Source: Bacillota bacterium
GTDB lineage: Bacteria; Bacillota; Clostridia; Acetivibrionales; DSM-1351
Length of the DNA: 64,000 nucleotides
NCBI GenBank assembly: GCA_023398105.1
Contig: JAEWST010000162.1
Span: forward strand, 13,295-77,294
Reading direction: 5' to 3'
Below the pieces are notes generated by a model. The model ran no database searches and was not told where the DNA came from. It worked only from the letters and a program-made list of their open reading frames with translations. The translations under genes and the position numbers were made by a program. Shown in pieces: positions 1-9,900 of this stretch. How positions within the stretch are numbered: position 1 is the stretch's first letter; the number at the start of each line of letters is the position of its first letter.

Positions 1-1218
1 GAGATACTAAGCGAAGACTTTTTGACAACTATTGTTAACGAAGAAATTGAAAGCAATAAAATAAAAATTGAAGATATTAATGGTAATTTTTTCGATAAAT
101 TCCCAAAACTACTTTTAAACCGTATAGAACATGGGATTAAGCCTAATTTTGATGTCGATAATTTTGAAGTGATACATTCATTATCTCAAGATGAAGAATT
201 TGAAGTTTTAAGCCTAATTAAACTAATCAATAAACAAGATAATAGTATTGTAACTAAATATAATAAAGAAATAACCTCTTCTATTTCAAGAAGTAATAAA
301 CTGAAAAAGAAGCTAGAACAAGCAGAAAATAATGACCAATTATCTATTTATATTGAGAAAATTAAACTAGTTGATGACAATATTAATAAGCTTACTTTTG
401 AGAAAGGAAAAATAACTGATTACATATCTAATCTTGAAAAATCTGTTTGTGAAATAGATACTAAACTTTCTAAAGCTAAAGAAAATTTAACAAAATCACG
501 AAAGGAAAACTCCATCATCAAGCTCGCTGAAAATGCTTCAAAAATGATGGAAAACTTTATACCTGTTTTAGTTAACAAAAAGCTTGGATTACTCAAAGAG
601 AATTTTTTACAGATGTTTAAATGTTTAATTGAGAAACCTAATTTTATTGATGATATAGATATTGATAGCAACTTCAATATTACTCTTTATCGTTTTGGAA
701 TTATTACTAAAAGCGAACTTGAAACTATGATATCTAAATTTGGAATTGAAGGTCTTTTAAACCATCTAGGTGAAAAAAGTATTGATGTCTTATTAAAAGA
801 ATTTGGTGCTTCTAAAAAAGAAGAATTAGAGAGTGCTATAAAGACTTTTAAAATAGGTGATTTTATTCCAATTACCATTCCTTTAAAAGTTGATGTAAAT
901 GGATTTTCTAAAGGAGAACAGCAAATATTTATCATGTCATTATATTGGGCACTTATTAAGCTTTCAATTAATAAGATACCATTTATTATTGATACACCTT
1001 ATGCCAGAATAGATGCCTTACACAGAAAAAATATTACTACGGAGTTTTTCCCTAGTCTTAGCAATCAGGTACTTATTTTATCAACTGATGAAGAAATCGA
1101 CAATCAGTACTATAAGCTTATAAAACCACATACTGCGCATGAATATACTATTGAATATTCAAATTCTTATAAAAGAACTATTGTTAAAGACAAGTATTTT
1201 TTCGAGGTGACATTATGA
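1..1218 (+). CDS. dndD: DNA phosphorothioation protein DndD, C-terminal part
   Basis: The reading frame is open to the left edge, so this is the C-terminal ~405 residues of a protein usually about 650 aa long. DndD is the SMC/RecN-like ATPase of the Dnd DNA sulfur-modification machinery and works with DndC and DndE. Visible features are a charged coiled-coil stretch in the first half, an ABC-type signature FSKGEQQ near base 900-925, and a Walker B/D-loop segment PFIIDTPYARID near 980-1015. The Walker A half lies outside the window. Its stop overlaps the dndE start by four bases (ATGA), so the two are translationally coupled. The family call rests on the ATPase motifs together with dndE and dndA behind it. 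Confidence 0.9.
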   Translation, partial: EILSEDFLTTIVNEEIESNKIKIEDINGNFFDKFPKLLLNRIEHGIKPNFDVDNFEVIHSLSQDEEFEVLSLIKLINKQDNSIVTKYNKEITSSISRSNKLKKKLEQAENNDQLSIYIEKIKLVDDNINKLTFEKGKITDYISNLEKSVCEIDTKLSKAKENLTKSRKENSIIKLAENASKMMENFIPVLVNKKLGLLKENFLQMFKCLIEKPNFIDDIDIDSNFNITLYRFGIITKSELETMISKFGIEGLLNHLGEKSIDVLLKEFGASKKEELESAIKTFKIGDFIPITIPLKVDVNGFSKGEQQIFIMSLYWALIKLSINKIPFIIDTPYARIDALHRKNITTEFFPSLSNQVLILSTDEEIDNQYYKLIKPHTAHEYTIEYSNSYKRTIVKDKYFFEVTL

Positions 1219-1589
1219 TTTTTAGACTTAAAACATCAAAAAAAACTATGGAATTAATTCAAGAGTTACAAAACAAGACAAACTTAAAGCCTTTTGCTTT
1301 AGCAAAATTGGCTATAGCATTGTCACTAAAAAAGGATTTAGAATCATTGAGATTTAACACTGATAGTAATGGGTTAGAATTTCACAAGCAGACAATTACA
1401 GGTCAATACGATGTTATGTATAAGTGCCTAATTGAACAACACTGTCAAAAGCATTTACAAGAGGATGAATATTTTCCAACTTACTTAAAAGCGCACATAG
1501 ATAGAGGAGCTATATTACTCCATAATGAGTTTAAGTATTCAAATGACTTAATATCTTATCTTGCAGGATTGGAGGAAAAAGCAATATGA
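1215..1589 (+). CDS. dndE: DNA sulfur modification protein DndE
   Basis: This 124-aa basic protein has the size and place expected of DndE, the small Dnd subunit that binds nicked double-stranded DNA as a multimer. The N-terminus (FRLKTSKKTMELIQELQ) followed by a hydrophobic helix matches the pattern I know for the family; it has no enzymatic motif of its own. It overlaps dndD by four bases at the start and the cysteine desulfurase by four bases at its end, both as ATGA. The call depends as much on operon position as on sequence. Confidence 0.85.
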   Translation: MIFRLKTSKKTMELIQELQNKTNLKPFALAKLAIALSLKKDLESLRFNTDSNGLEFHKQTITGQYDVMYKCLIEQHCQKHLQEDEYFPTYLKAHIDRGAILLHNEFKYSNDLISYLAGLEEKAI

Positions 1590-2782
1590 TATATCTTGAT
1601 AATAGTGCAACAACACCTATTGATCTTGAGGTAAAAGAAGCTATGCTCCCATACTTGTCCGAAGAATTCGGGAATCCCTCAAGTAAGTATTATACACTTG
1701 CAGAAAATGCCAAAAAAGCAGTTGAAGAAAGTCGTGAAAAATTAGCTGCATTAATTAATGCAGAACCTGATGAGATTATTTTTACAAGCTGTGCATCTGA
1801 AAGTAACAATCTAATTATAAAAGGTGTTTCAGACTATAAGAAATACATTGAGAATAAAGGTAACCATATCATTACCTCAAAAGTTGAGCACAAATCAGTG
1901 CTCCAGACTTGTAAGTTCCTTGACGGCAGTGAAAATGCAACAATGAATGTTGAAAGGAACAGATTTAAGCCTAGAAATGTCGTTGAAAAGAAAATAGATA
2001 GAGGCTTTGAAGTAAGTTTTCTTCCTGTAAATGAGTATGGACAAGTAGAAAGCGGTATATTGGAAAGTACTATAAAAGATACTACCACTCTATGTTCTAT
2101 ATTATGGGGTAATAATGAAATTGGAACACTTAATAGAATTAGTGAACTAGCATCATTATGCAAATCAAGAGGAGTCTTATTCCACTCCGATGCTACTCAA
2201 GTATTAGGTAAGGTAAATATTGATGTTAAACAAGTTCCAGTGGACTTTCTTTCTTTTTCTGCTCATAAGATATATGGACCAAAAGGAATAGGTGCATGTT
2301 ATATTCAGAAAGGCAAGTATTCTAAGCCTTCTCTAACCTCATTGATTCATGGTGGTAGCCAAGAATTTGGATATAGAGCTGGGACGCTTGCAGTGCATAA
2401 TATTGTTGGTTTTGGAAAAGCTGCCGAGATTGCTAAAAGAGATATGAATAAATATGTACCAATAATTCTTGAACAAGAGAAATTACTTCAGGAGGAACTT
2501 ACAAAAACCATTCCGGATATTAAATTTAATGGACATCCAACTGAAAAAATCCCCGGTGTGTTAAGTATAACACTCCCAGGGATTAATAATGAATTGTTAA
2601 TTAAAAAGCTCAAAGATCAAGTTGCGATATCTACGGGTTCTGCTTGTTCTGCGGATGAGCCGTCTTATGTGCTTGAGGCTATTGGGAAACTGAATATATC
2701 AAGGAATACAATAAGGTTATCTTTATCAAAAACTTCTAAAATATCTGATATTATAACTATTATAAGCCTATTAGTTAAATGA
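1586..2782 (+). CDS. dndA: cysteine desulfurase (DndA/IscS type)
   Basis: A 398-aa PLP-dependent class V aminotransferase-fold enzyme that removes sulfur from cysteine, here most likely to feed DNA phosphorothioation. It begins with the classic YLDNSATTP motif. The PLP lysine is K228 in SFSAHKIYGPKG, and the persulfide-forming cysteine is C354 in STGSACS. Length is normal for NifS/IscS. In many Dnd loci dndA is separate or divergent from dndBCDE; here it is the last gene and is coupled to dndE by a four-base overlap. Its 3' end overlaps the convergent gene at 2771 by 12 bases. A housekeeping IscS role is possible but unlikely given the coupling. Confidence 0.88.
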   Translation: MIYLDNSATTPIDLEVKEAMLPYLSEEFGNPSSKYYTLAENAKKAVEESREKLAALINAEPDEIIFTSCASESNNLIIKGVSDYKKYIENKGNHIITSKVEHKSVLQTCKFLDGSENATMNVERNRFKPRNVVEKKIDRGFEVSFLPVNEYGQVESGILESTIKDTTTLCSILWGNNEIGTLNRISELASLCKSRGVLFHSDATQVLGKVNIDVKQVPVDFLSFSAHKIYGPKGIGACYIQKGKYSKPSLTSLIHGGSQEFGYRAGTLAVHNIVGFGKAAEIAKRDMNKYVPIILEQEKLLQEELTKTIPDIKFNGHPTEKIPGVLSITLPGINNELLIKKLKDQVAISTGSACSADEPSYVLEAIGKLNISRNTIRLSLSKTSKISDIITIISLLVK

Positions 2783-3724
2783 ATGAATTTCCATAAAGTA
2801 TGGAAAATACTTATAAAGTTTAACATAATTAGCAATGTCTTTTTCCGAAATGCAAGGGACATCAATTTCAGATAAATCTTTGCATGGAAGTTTTTTATTT
2901 ATACTGCTAATTTCTTTAAATGTTAAGCAAGGCATTTCAATATTATATGGCTTGTCCTTTTCACTAAAAGTGACAAAACTTAAATTGTCAAAAGAACATT
3001 TATTAAATTTAGACCTATCTTTTTCTTGTAAAATAACCCCTCCTAGAGTCATCATAGGTGCTCCATCTTTATATGTAAAATAGAATAGCTGCTCATATGA
3101 ATATTTCATGTCCTTCTCAATTCCTGCATTTCTCTCCGAGAGAGTTTTTAAAATAACTTCATTTACCATATTTCTTATTACACTATGACTATTTTTTTGG
3201 GTTAAGTCCTTTTCCGAAACATGCAAAGGCACTCTATTTCCGAAACTCTCTCTTAAATATTTTAATCGTTCTCCTTCTTTACCAATACTTTTGTTAAATG
3301 TTAATATAAATGCACTTCCTGATGAAATGTTTGACAGTATATACTCTAAGTCTTCTAACATATATGATTGGAAACATTCATCGTAATCTAGCCATATGAT
3401 ATCATTGTCGTTCTCTCCCCAGCTAAGTGATGTTAGAACATCACTTGAAGAACCAAATTCGATTTTTATGCAGTTTAATGGGTTATTAAATTCATATCTA
3501 CCAGCTTTAGATATATCAGATTCTATACTAATCATATTAGAAATACCAAGTTCCTTATGAAATAAAAGAAAATCCGAAAAATAAATAGCTCCAAATCCAA
3601 TGTATCTATATTTATCCAAGGAAACAAATTCTCTCAGTCTTTGTAATGATTCGCAAATCATTTTTCTTTCTATACATTTTGAAGGTCTAATAGAGTAATT
3701 AATTTTCTCGCTACTACCGCCCAT
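2771..3724 (-). CDS. Rossmann/methyltransferase-like protein, last gene of the dpt operon
   Basis: A 317-aa protein I cannot name. The first third looks like a SAM-dependent methyltransferase fold: a YIGFGAIYFSDF segment where the glycine-rich loop would be (about residues 41-52), an acidic strand end (MISIESD, about 65-71), and IIWLDYDE (about 108-115). Whether it binds SAM is uncertain because the glycine motif is weak. It directly abuts the GHKL ATPase upstream (3724 is shared) and is the last gene of a six-gene leftward run starting with dptF. It ends 12 bases inside the convergent dndA. The position suggests an accessory defence function, not housekeeping methylation. Confidence 0.55.
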   Translation of the reverse strand: MGGSSEKINYSIRPSKCIERKMICESLQRLREFVSLDKYRYIGFGAIYFSDFLLFHKELGISNMISIESDISKAGRYEFNNPLNCIKIEFGSSSDVLTSLSWGENDNDIIWLDYDECFQSYMLEDLEYILSNISSGSAFILTFNKSIGKEGERLKYLRESFGNRVPLHVSEKDLTQKNSHSVIRNMVNEVILKTLSERNAGIEKDMKYSYEQLFYFTYKDGAPMMTLGGVILQEKDRSKFNKCSFDNLSFVTFSEKDKPYNIEMPCLTFKEISSINKKLPCKDLSEIDVPCISEKDIANYVKLYKYFPYFMEIHSFN

Positions 3725-5049
3725 TATTCTTCACTCTCCATTTTAAGAAAGTAGTCAAAAGTTTTTTCTCCAACATCTTTATTACTCGTAATTCCTAATA
3801 AATCTTTAACTTTTTCAACTTCATTTTTAGGTTTTTTATATGATATAGTTACATCCGATGTATAAGTCCTTGAAGACTTCGATAGAAATGTTGCACTTAT
3901 TTTATTACTAAGCATGCCTAAGTTTATTTTTGCTACGTTTATTGAACTTATTTGTATTTTTTCACAGCTATCAATAAATTCTTCAATATCCTCTCTTTCA
4001 GCTTCATCATTAATCTTTTTAATTTTTGATAATACATCCTTTACAGATCTAAACATATTTTTCATTTTAACTTTAGCATTAATAAATACAGGAGATGAAG
4101 CATCTACACCAGTTTTTGTAGTGTTCCATGGTAATAATGCAGAATCCTTTGCATCAAAAAATACAAACCCCCTAAATCTCGCATAAGTTGGATGAAATTT
4201 CGGTGTATTTTCATCCCATCCTGTAATTGTAGATTGATCAGAAGCCAAAATTAACCTTCCATTACAATAAATATACCAACCCGCAGCATCTGGATCGCCA
4301 GTTTTTCCTATACCAGCTAATATTCTTATTTTTACACCATTAATACTATATTCTTCATATGCAGGTCTAAGGCTATCAGAGTTATATAATTCTATTACAT
4401 TTGAATCAATATTTACACTATTAAGTGATATTTTTAACCCCTTTTCAATACCTAGAGATACATAATTTTGGATATGCTTTTTTAGTTCTTGTTTAAAAAA
4501 GTCTAATTTAAAGTCATCCATAATTCCCTCATATAAATTGGTCACTTTAATCTTTGTGCCACATTCATCTTGAATATTATTACAGTTTTCATCTATATCA
4601 TAAAATTTAAAATTCCATTGTTTATCATCGGAAGCCCACTCATTCACATCTAACTGTACTTTAAAAATCGAGTTCTTAGTTTTTGATTCGATTATAAAGT
4701 ATTTACCTATTTTAAATAATGCTCTCTTCATACCGATACCAAATATACCTGTAGAAAAGTCTATATTATTTTCTGCATTTTTAGGTCTTCCAAATCTAAA
4801 TGCATAATTCTCAGCAATTTGTATTGATATTCCACCACAATTATCTTCAATACAAAATTCCTTTTCAGAGATATTAATTTTTACCCAAAGACCGGTGAAG
4901 TCACCTTCTGGTCTTATCTTTGTCGCTCCATCAATGCAGTTATCTACTAGTTCTAATATTGCATATTTTAGATCAATGTCTCTTGTTATCATATAGATAA
5001 AAAAGTCTTTTGTTGGGTTTGCATTTATTATTTTATTATTGGTACTCAT
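3724..5049 (-). CDS. GHKL-family (HSP90/MutL/MORC-like) ATPase
   Basis: A 441-aa protein with an N-terminal Bergerat ATP-binding fold. The N box is ELVDNCIDGA at about residues 32-41, the G1 motif is IEDNCGGIS in the seventies, and the G2 motif GIFGIGMKRA lies near 104-113. The C-terminal ~200 residues have no motif I recognise. Proteins of this class act as ATP-driven clamps in repair or defence modules. It lies 24 bases after the KAP NTPase and abuts the next gene, so the three are probably co-expressed. It is not a canonical Dnd/Dpt subunit; its link to phosphorothioation-dependent restriction is inferred from context. Confidence 0.7.
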   Translation of the reverse strand: MSTNNKIINANPTKDFFIYMITRDIDLKYAILELVDNCIDGATKIRPEGDFTGLWVKINISEKEFCIEDNCGGISIQIAENYAFRFGRPKNAENNIDFSTGIFGIGMKRALFKIGKYFIIESKTKNSIFKVQLDVNEWASDDKQWNFKFYDIDENCNNIQDECGTKIKVTNLYEGIMDDFKLDFFKQELKKHIQNYVSLGIEKGLKISLNSVNIDSNVIELYNSDSLRPAYEEYSINGVKIRILAGIGKTGDPDAAGWYIYCNGRLILASDQSTITGWDENTPKFHPTYARFRGFVFFDAKDSALLPWNTTKTGVDASSPVFINAKVKMKNMFRSVKDVLSKIKKINDEAEREDIEEFIDSCEKIQISSINVAKINLGMLSNKISATFLSKSSRTYTSDVTISYKKPKNEVEKVKDLLGITSNKDVGEKTFDYFLKMESEE

Positions 5050-5073
5050 GGTTCCCTCCTGTAAAAGAAAAAT

Positions 5074-6915
5074 TTATATGCAATTTGTAATTAGCCCTTC
5101 TAATAATTTTTTTATTTGACTAATACTTTTATAATCTAAAGTATTAGTTATTTCGATTTGTTTTCTGCTTTTATTATAAGATTTGATTGTCGAAAGAAAC
5201 TGCCCTTCTTTATCCAAAAAAATACTTTTATAAGTATTACTCCTATCAAATTTAATATATAAGCTCTTTTCTTTATCATTATATTCAAGCCTGAAAAGAA
5301 AAATTTTTAATTCGTTATCTGACTTTTTATAAAAATGAATGTTACTTTGAAGACCAAATACAAAAAACTTATCATTATAAATATTTTCAAATAACCATAT
5401 TACAAAATCTAAGGCAAGTTGATCATTTCTTAATCTATTTAAAAACTCCTTCAGCTTTTTACCTGTAATTTCTGAGCGATGTTCACCTACAGAACCCCAA
5501 TTTATTTCTGTATAATCTTCATATGTTGTTGTATTACTTACACTTATATAAACTTCAATGTTTTCAAGTTTCTCAAGAAATACCTGCTTAGATGTAATTT
5601 TTGCATAATTAAAAAATATTTTAAAGTATTCTTTAACATATTGATTTTGCATAAATGATTGTTCTGAGTATTCATTTTCAGTTTGTTCTTTTTTATCATG
5701 AAAAAAAGAATAAAAACTAAGCAAAGTATTTTTACAGTTATCTACTTTCGATAAATATTTTTTGTAATATTCTTGTTCTACATCACGTATAAATCCTAAT
5801 ATGCTTAGGATATCAATGTTTATATTTTTTATGATATTTTCATTGTTATTAAATTTGAAAAAAATAAAAATGTAATTTAAGAATAATAAGTTTAATGTTC
5901 TTTTAATTTTTCTTGGATTTAATTCTGCTTTAACAATTAGATTAGAAATCAATTTTATACTTACATTTTCATTAAACTTTTTACTCAAATCTTCAGCAAT
6001 TATTACCCTAGAAGTAGAATTTCGATTCTTTTTAAATAGGACGCAATCTATATACGACTCAATACTTTCATTATTAAGCGGAGGAATACCAAATGGGACT
6101 TGAATGATTTTCTCTAAATACTCTCTAGCAAATTCTCTTAAGTTTCTTTTATAATTGTTTTTTTCATTATTACCATCTTCAGACTTTTCTGTAAATTCAA
6201 TAAATTCTTTGTATTTTATTGAGAGTGCATTCTCAAGATAATCTTTATCACAACCTAAGAAAAAAATACAATTTTTTGAGTCAAGAACCAATTTAATTGA
6301 TTCAATTACTTCCATAACTTTATCCGAACGACATCTATCTAAGTCATCTATAAAAACAACTATTTTTCTATTTTCAAAAATTTCACTATTTAAAATACTT
6401 TTTATAATTTCTTTCATCGAAAAATTTTCCGAAATAAAATCATCAATTATGGTTTTTTTTGCTTGAAAGCTAAGTTTACTGAGGTCGTAATCTGCTTTGA
6501 AAATCCCCGCATTTGCAGATAGCTTTAATGGTCTTAATAATGATTTAAAAACTCTTGTAATATAGTCATCTTCACCCTTTTCTTGACTACTCAATTCTAC
6601 TTTTGCCACTTCATAAAGCTTTGCTAAAAAGATTGAAATAAAATTTTGATCACTTCCATACTCCCACGGATTAAGTTCTAATGTAAAAAAACTATTTGTT
6701 CCATTTTTGTTTTTGGCGTCATCAAGTTTCTTCTTTATCAAGTACATAAAAGTTGATTTTCCTACACCCCATTTGCCATGGATGCCAAAAACAACTGGTA
6801 AACTCATAAGACTGCTATGGTTACAGATTAGGTACTCAAAAGCCTCAATATAAGGAAGATATCCCAAATAGTCATTGTCGCTTACACAGTCATTTATAAA
6901 ATTATTAGAATTCAT
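5074..6915 (-). CDS. KAP-family P-loop NTPase
   Basis: A 613-aa STAND-class NTPase of the KAP type. Walker A is GKWGVGKST at about residues 47-55 and Walker B is VVFIDDLDRCR near 186-196, followed by the FFLGCDKDYLENAL segment typical of KAP proteins. KAP ATPases are frequent in prokaryotic defence islands, often membrane-associated, but I see no clear transmembrane insert here. The C-terminal half is lysine/asparagine-rich and unassigned. It starts 46 bases after dptH ends and forms a trio with the GHKL ATPase and the Rossmann-like protein. It could be part of an independent defence system embedded behind dptFGH. Confidence 0.75.
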   Translation of the reverse strand: MNSNNFINDCVSDNDYLGYLPYIEAFEYLICNHSSLMSLPVVFGIHGKWGVGKSTFMYLIKKKLDDAKNKNGTNSFFTLELNPWEYGSDQNFISIFLAKLYEVAKVELSSQEKGEDDYITRVFKSLLRPLKLSANAGIFKADYDLSKLSFQAKKTIIDDFISENFSMKEIIKSILNSEIFENRKIVVFIDDLDRCRSDKVMEVIESIKLVLDSKNCIFFLGCDKDYLENALSIKYKEFIEFTEKSEDGNNEKNNYKRNLREFAREYLEKIIQVPFGIPPLNNESIESYIDCVLFKKNRNSTSRVIIAEDLSKKFNENVSIKLISNLIVKAELNPRKIKRTLNLLFLNYIFIFFKFNNNENIIKNINIDILSILGFIRDVEQEYYKKYLSKVDNCKNTLLSFYSFFHDKKEQTENEYSEQSFMQNQYVKEYFKIFFNYAKITSKQVFLEKLENIEVYISVSNTTTYEDYTEINWGSVGEHRSEITGKKLKEFLNRLRNDQLALDFVIWLFENIYNDKFFVFGLQSNIHFYKKSDNELKIFLFRLEYNDKEKSLYIKFDRSNTYKSIFLDKEGQFLSTIKSYNKSRKQIEITNTLDYKSISQIKKLLEGLITNCI

Positions 6916-6961
6916 TTATTATGCCTTCCTTTTCAATTCTCTAGTAATTAATTTAAACAAT

Positions 6962-9900
6962 CTAATCTTTCAGTTCCCAAAACGCCTTATCTCTTATATG
7001 TAAAGGCTTACTTTCATTACCTAAAGCAACAATACTGTGATGTTTTTCAAGTTTTTTAATCCTATTAATGACATTGTCCTCCTCAGCTTTTGATTGCGTA
7101 TTAAATATAAACTTAACATCCTTACCAGTCATATCAGGTACTTTGTGAACTACCCATGTTCCTATATAATTTGCATATTCGTTATCCGCAGTAGAGAAAT
7201 GGCTAAGGAATTGAGTTGACAAAATAGTTCCAACACCAAACTCTCTACCTTCTTTGAGTATCTTTTTTATTGACTTAAAATCCTTACTTAAAAAATTATC
7301 TGCTTCATCAACCAATACAATCTTTGTCATTTCTCTATAATTGCCATTAAAAGTGCTATGTCCTGCCATTTGCATTTGACTATAAAAGATATCTAGCGTT
7401 ATTGCTACAACAAGATTTTGAATACCTTCATCCATTCCTGATAAATTAATAACTGTAACACCATCAATAATATCAAAAAGAGCTTTTGTTTTAGATGAAT
7501 CAGGCTCAAATATTTCAAAATCAACTAAATTTGTAAACGCTGCATAAAGGCTGTCTTCCTTTAAGTCTTCTCGATTAATATAGTTTTTATAGACATCATC
7601 TATTGTTGGAGCCAATTTACTCCATGTTGTTGGATCATTTTTGCTTATTCCTCTTTTTTCATATGTCTCCATTATAATATCTTTCAGTAGAGTTTCTTGC
7701 TTTATTCCAAGGTTAAAAGCTTTAGATATAGTTTCCTTAAGACTATTTGCTGTATGCAATGGTAACAAATTCTTTGTAGTATCAGTTATAAATAGTGACA
7801 ATGGATTATATGGTAAATGATACAGGTCATATACTTTAGCATTAGTTACTTCTGTAAATTCCTGTTTGATGTAATCACCTTTATAATCAAATATAAGTAC
7901 ACCAACTTTTGTTCCATTAACATTACTTTTATAGCTTTTGGTTAACTGAGTAATAACTGACTTTGTAAATTGGGTCTTACCTGTTCCCATTGTTCCAATT
8001 ATTCCAGTATTAGTATGATGTGTTTTTGTTGTATCTGTTGGATACCAATAAATATCCTTGCCATTGTCAGTATTATGTCCGAACAAAATTTTCATAGGTT
8101 CATTTAAGCCCTCTTCAGCAATATCAAATTTTTCATTTGCCTCTTTATATGCAGCAACCTCTCCTATTGAAGTACTTTCATCATTATGCGAAGCATACAC
8201 CTTTTCATTATTTGTAATGCCACTATAAACGTAATACAGCAAATTTTCCTTTACTATATCTGTATTTCCATTTATTAATGAAGCCTTTAAATCATTAATG
8301 TCCTTAACAGCATATTCATATCCATTTTCCTCTAAAAACTCAATATGTAATATATCATCCTCTTTTTTAGCTTCTTTAAAATAGATATCCTTTTTAAAAG
8401 AAATAATTGCACCTTTTCCTATAATATCATCTAAAGTATTACTTATTTCAAATTCATCATTTATTAATTTTGTACGTACATCACTATTTATAATTTTATC
8501 CCAGTTTTGTTGTGGCCAAATGTCATATAATTTCATCTTTTCAGCACTAATTATTGCTAAATGAATTATAAAGTTTCTATACATCCAATTTGAAAATTCT
8601 CTTTGTTCTACTCCATCTACAATTGTAGTTTTGGATAAATACTGGTCTAAAAGCTCTCTTGTATTAGTAATCTGCTCCTTAGCTTTTTGTAATACAGATC
8701 CAACATTATTCCCTATTTTAACTTCAGCTGGGTAAAAATAAACGTTAATTGAAGATTCAACTTCTTCGATGCCAATAAAAAGAATATCATCGCAAAAGGC
8801 TCCTTGTTTTCCCAGATTTTTAGCTGAAAATAGTCCTTCACTACTTTTCAAGCCAGTTCCACCAGATACTCTTAGTATTTCTTCTAAAGAAACAGGAATC
8901 CATATAATATTTTCATGATATAAATATGCTAGACACACTTTAATTGCTGATAATATACTTAGTTTTTCACGCGGAAATTGCCTGTCATTTGATATCAATC
9001 TTAATAGCCAATCACCATTAACAGCATTAAACATATTTATTAAAGCTGGAGAATGCCTTTCTACATCTGATATATTCTTATTTCTTAAAAATTCCTCAAG
9101 TATTACTTGATATTGCTTTGATTTTCTAGTTACAGTTATTGCATCGTATCCACTTGATGAACTATATTGATCACTATAATGAATAATTATTAAATCTTTA
9201 GCATAAGCATCATTCTTAAAAAAGTTTAAGTCTACTTTTGGATTGATAAATGTTACCCAATGCGCAGAATCATAGATTTTATTTAAATACTCTTTATTTT
9301 CATTAGATATTGCAGTATTAATTCCTTCCTCACAGTTATATGGATATAATCCACCCGCTGTTCTGGCTAATGCATTAATATTTTTCGCTACGGTAATAAG
9401 TTCATTATCATTATCTATAAATTTAGTCCCGAAGCCTGTTCTGTAAAAGCTTCCAGTATATACTGATGGAATTCCAGATAATAAGCCATTCATTGATATT
9501 CCAGTACTTATTTCATTCATATTGCTATATGTCGAGTTTTGAAATTGATCTAATTGGTAAAAAGCAATATGACAATATTTATACTCTTTTGTTCCCGTTT
9601 CCATCATGTAAAAATGTACTTTGTCCCTAAAAATATTTAATATTTCTTCTTCGTTATATTCTTCTAAATAAAGGTTCACTCCAAAGTCATCCTTAATATG
9701 TCCTGCATCTTCATAGAAAGAGATTTCTTCAAATGCGTTTATTGTGTTTACATCATTATAAATATATAATTCCAATGGTAATAAATCATTATTATTTAAA
9801 TTCTTTTTTAAAAATTTTAAATAATATTCGAAAACTCCTTGTAATACTTCCTTACAATCGCCAAGATTAATAATATTTATTTTCATAGGGCTGTTTTTAG

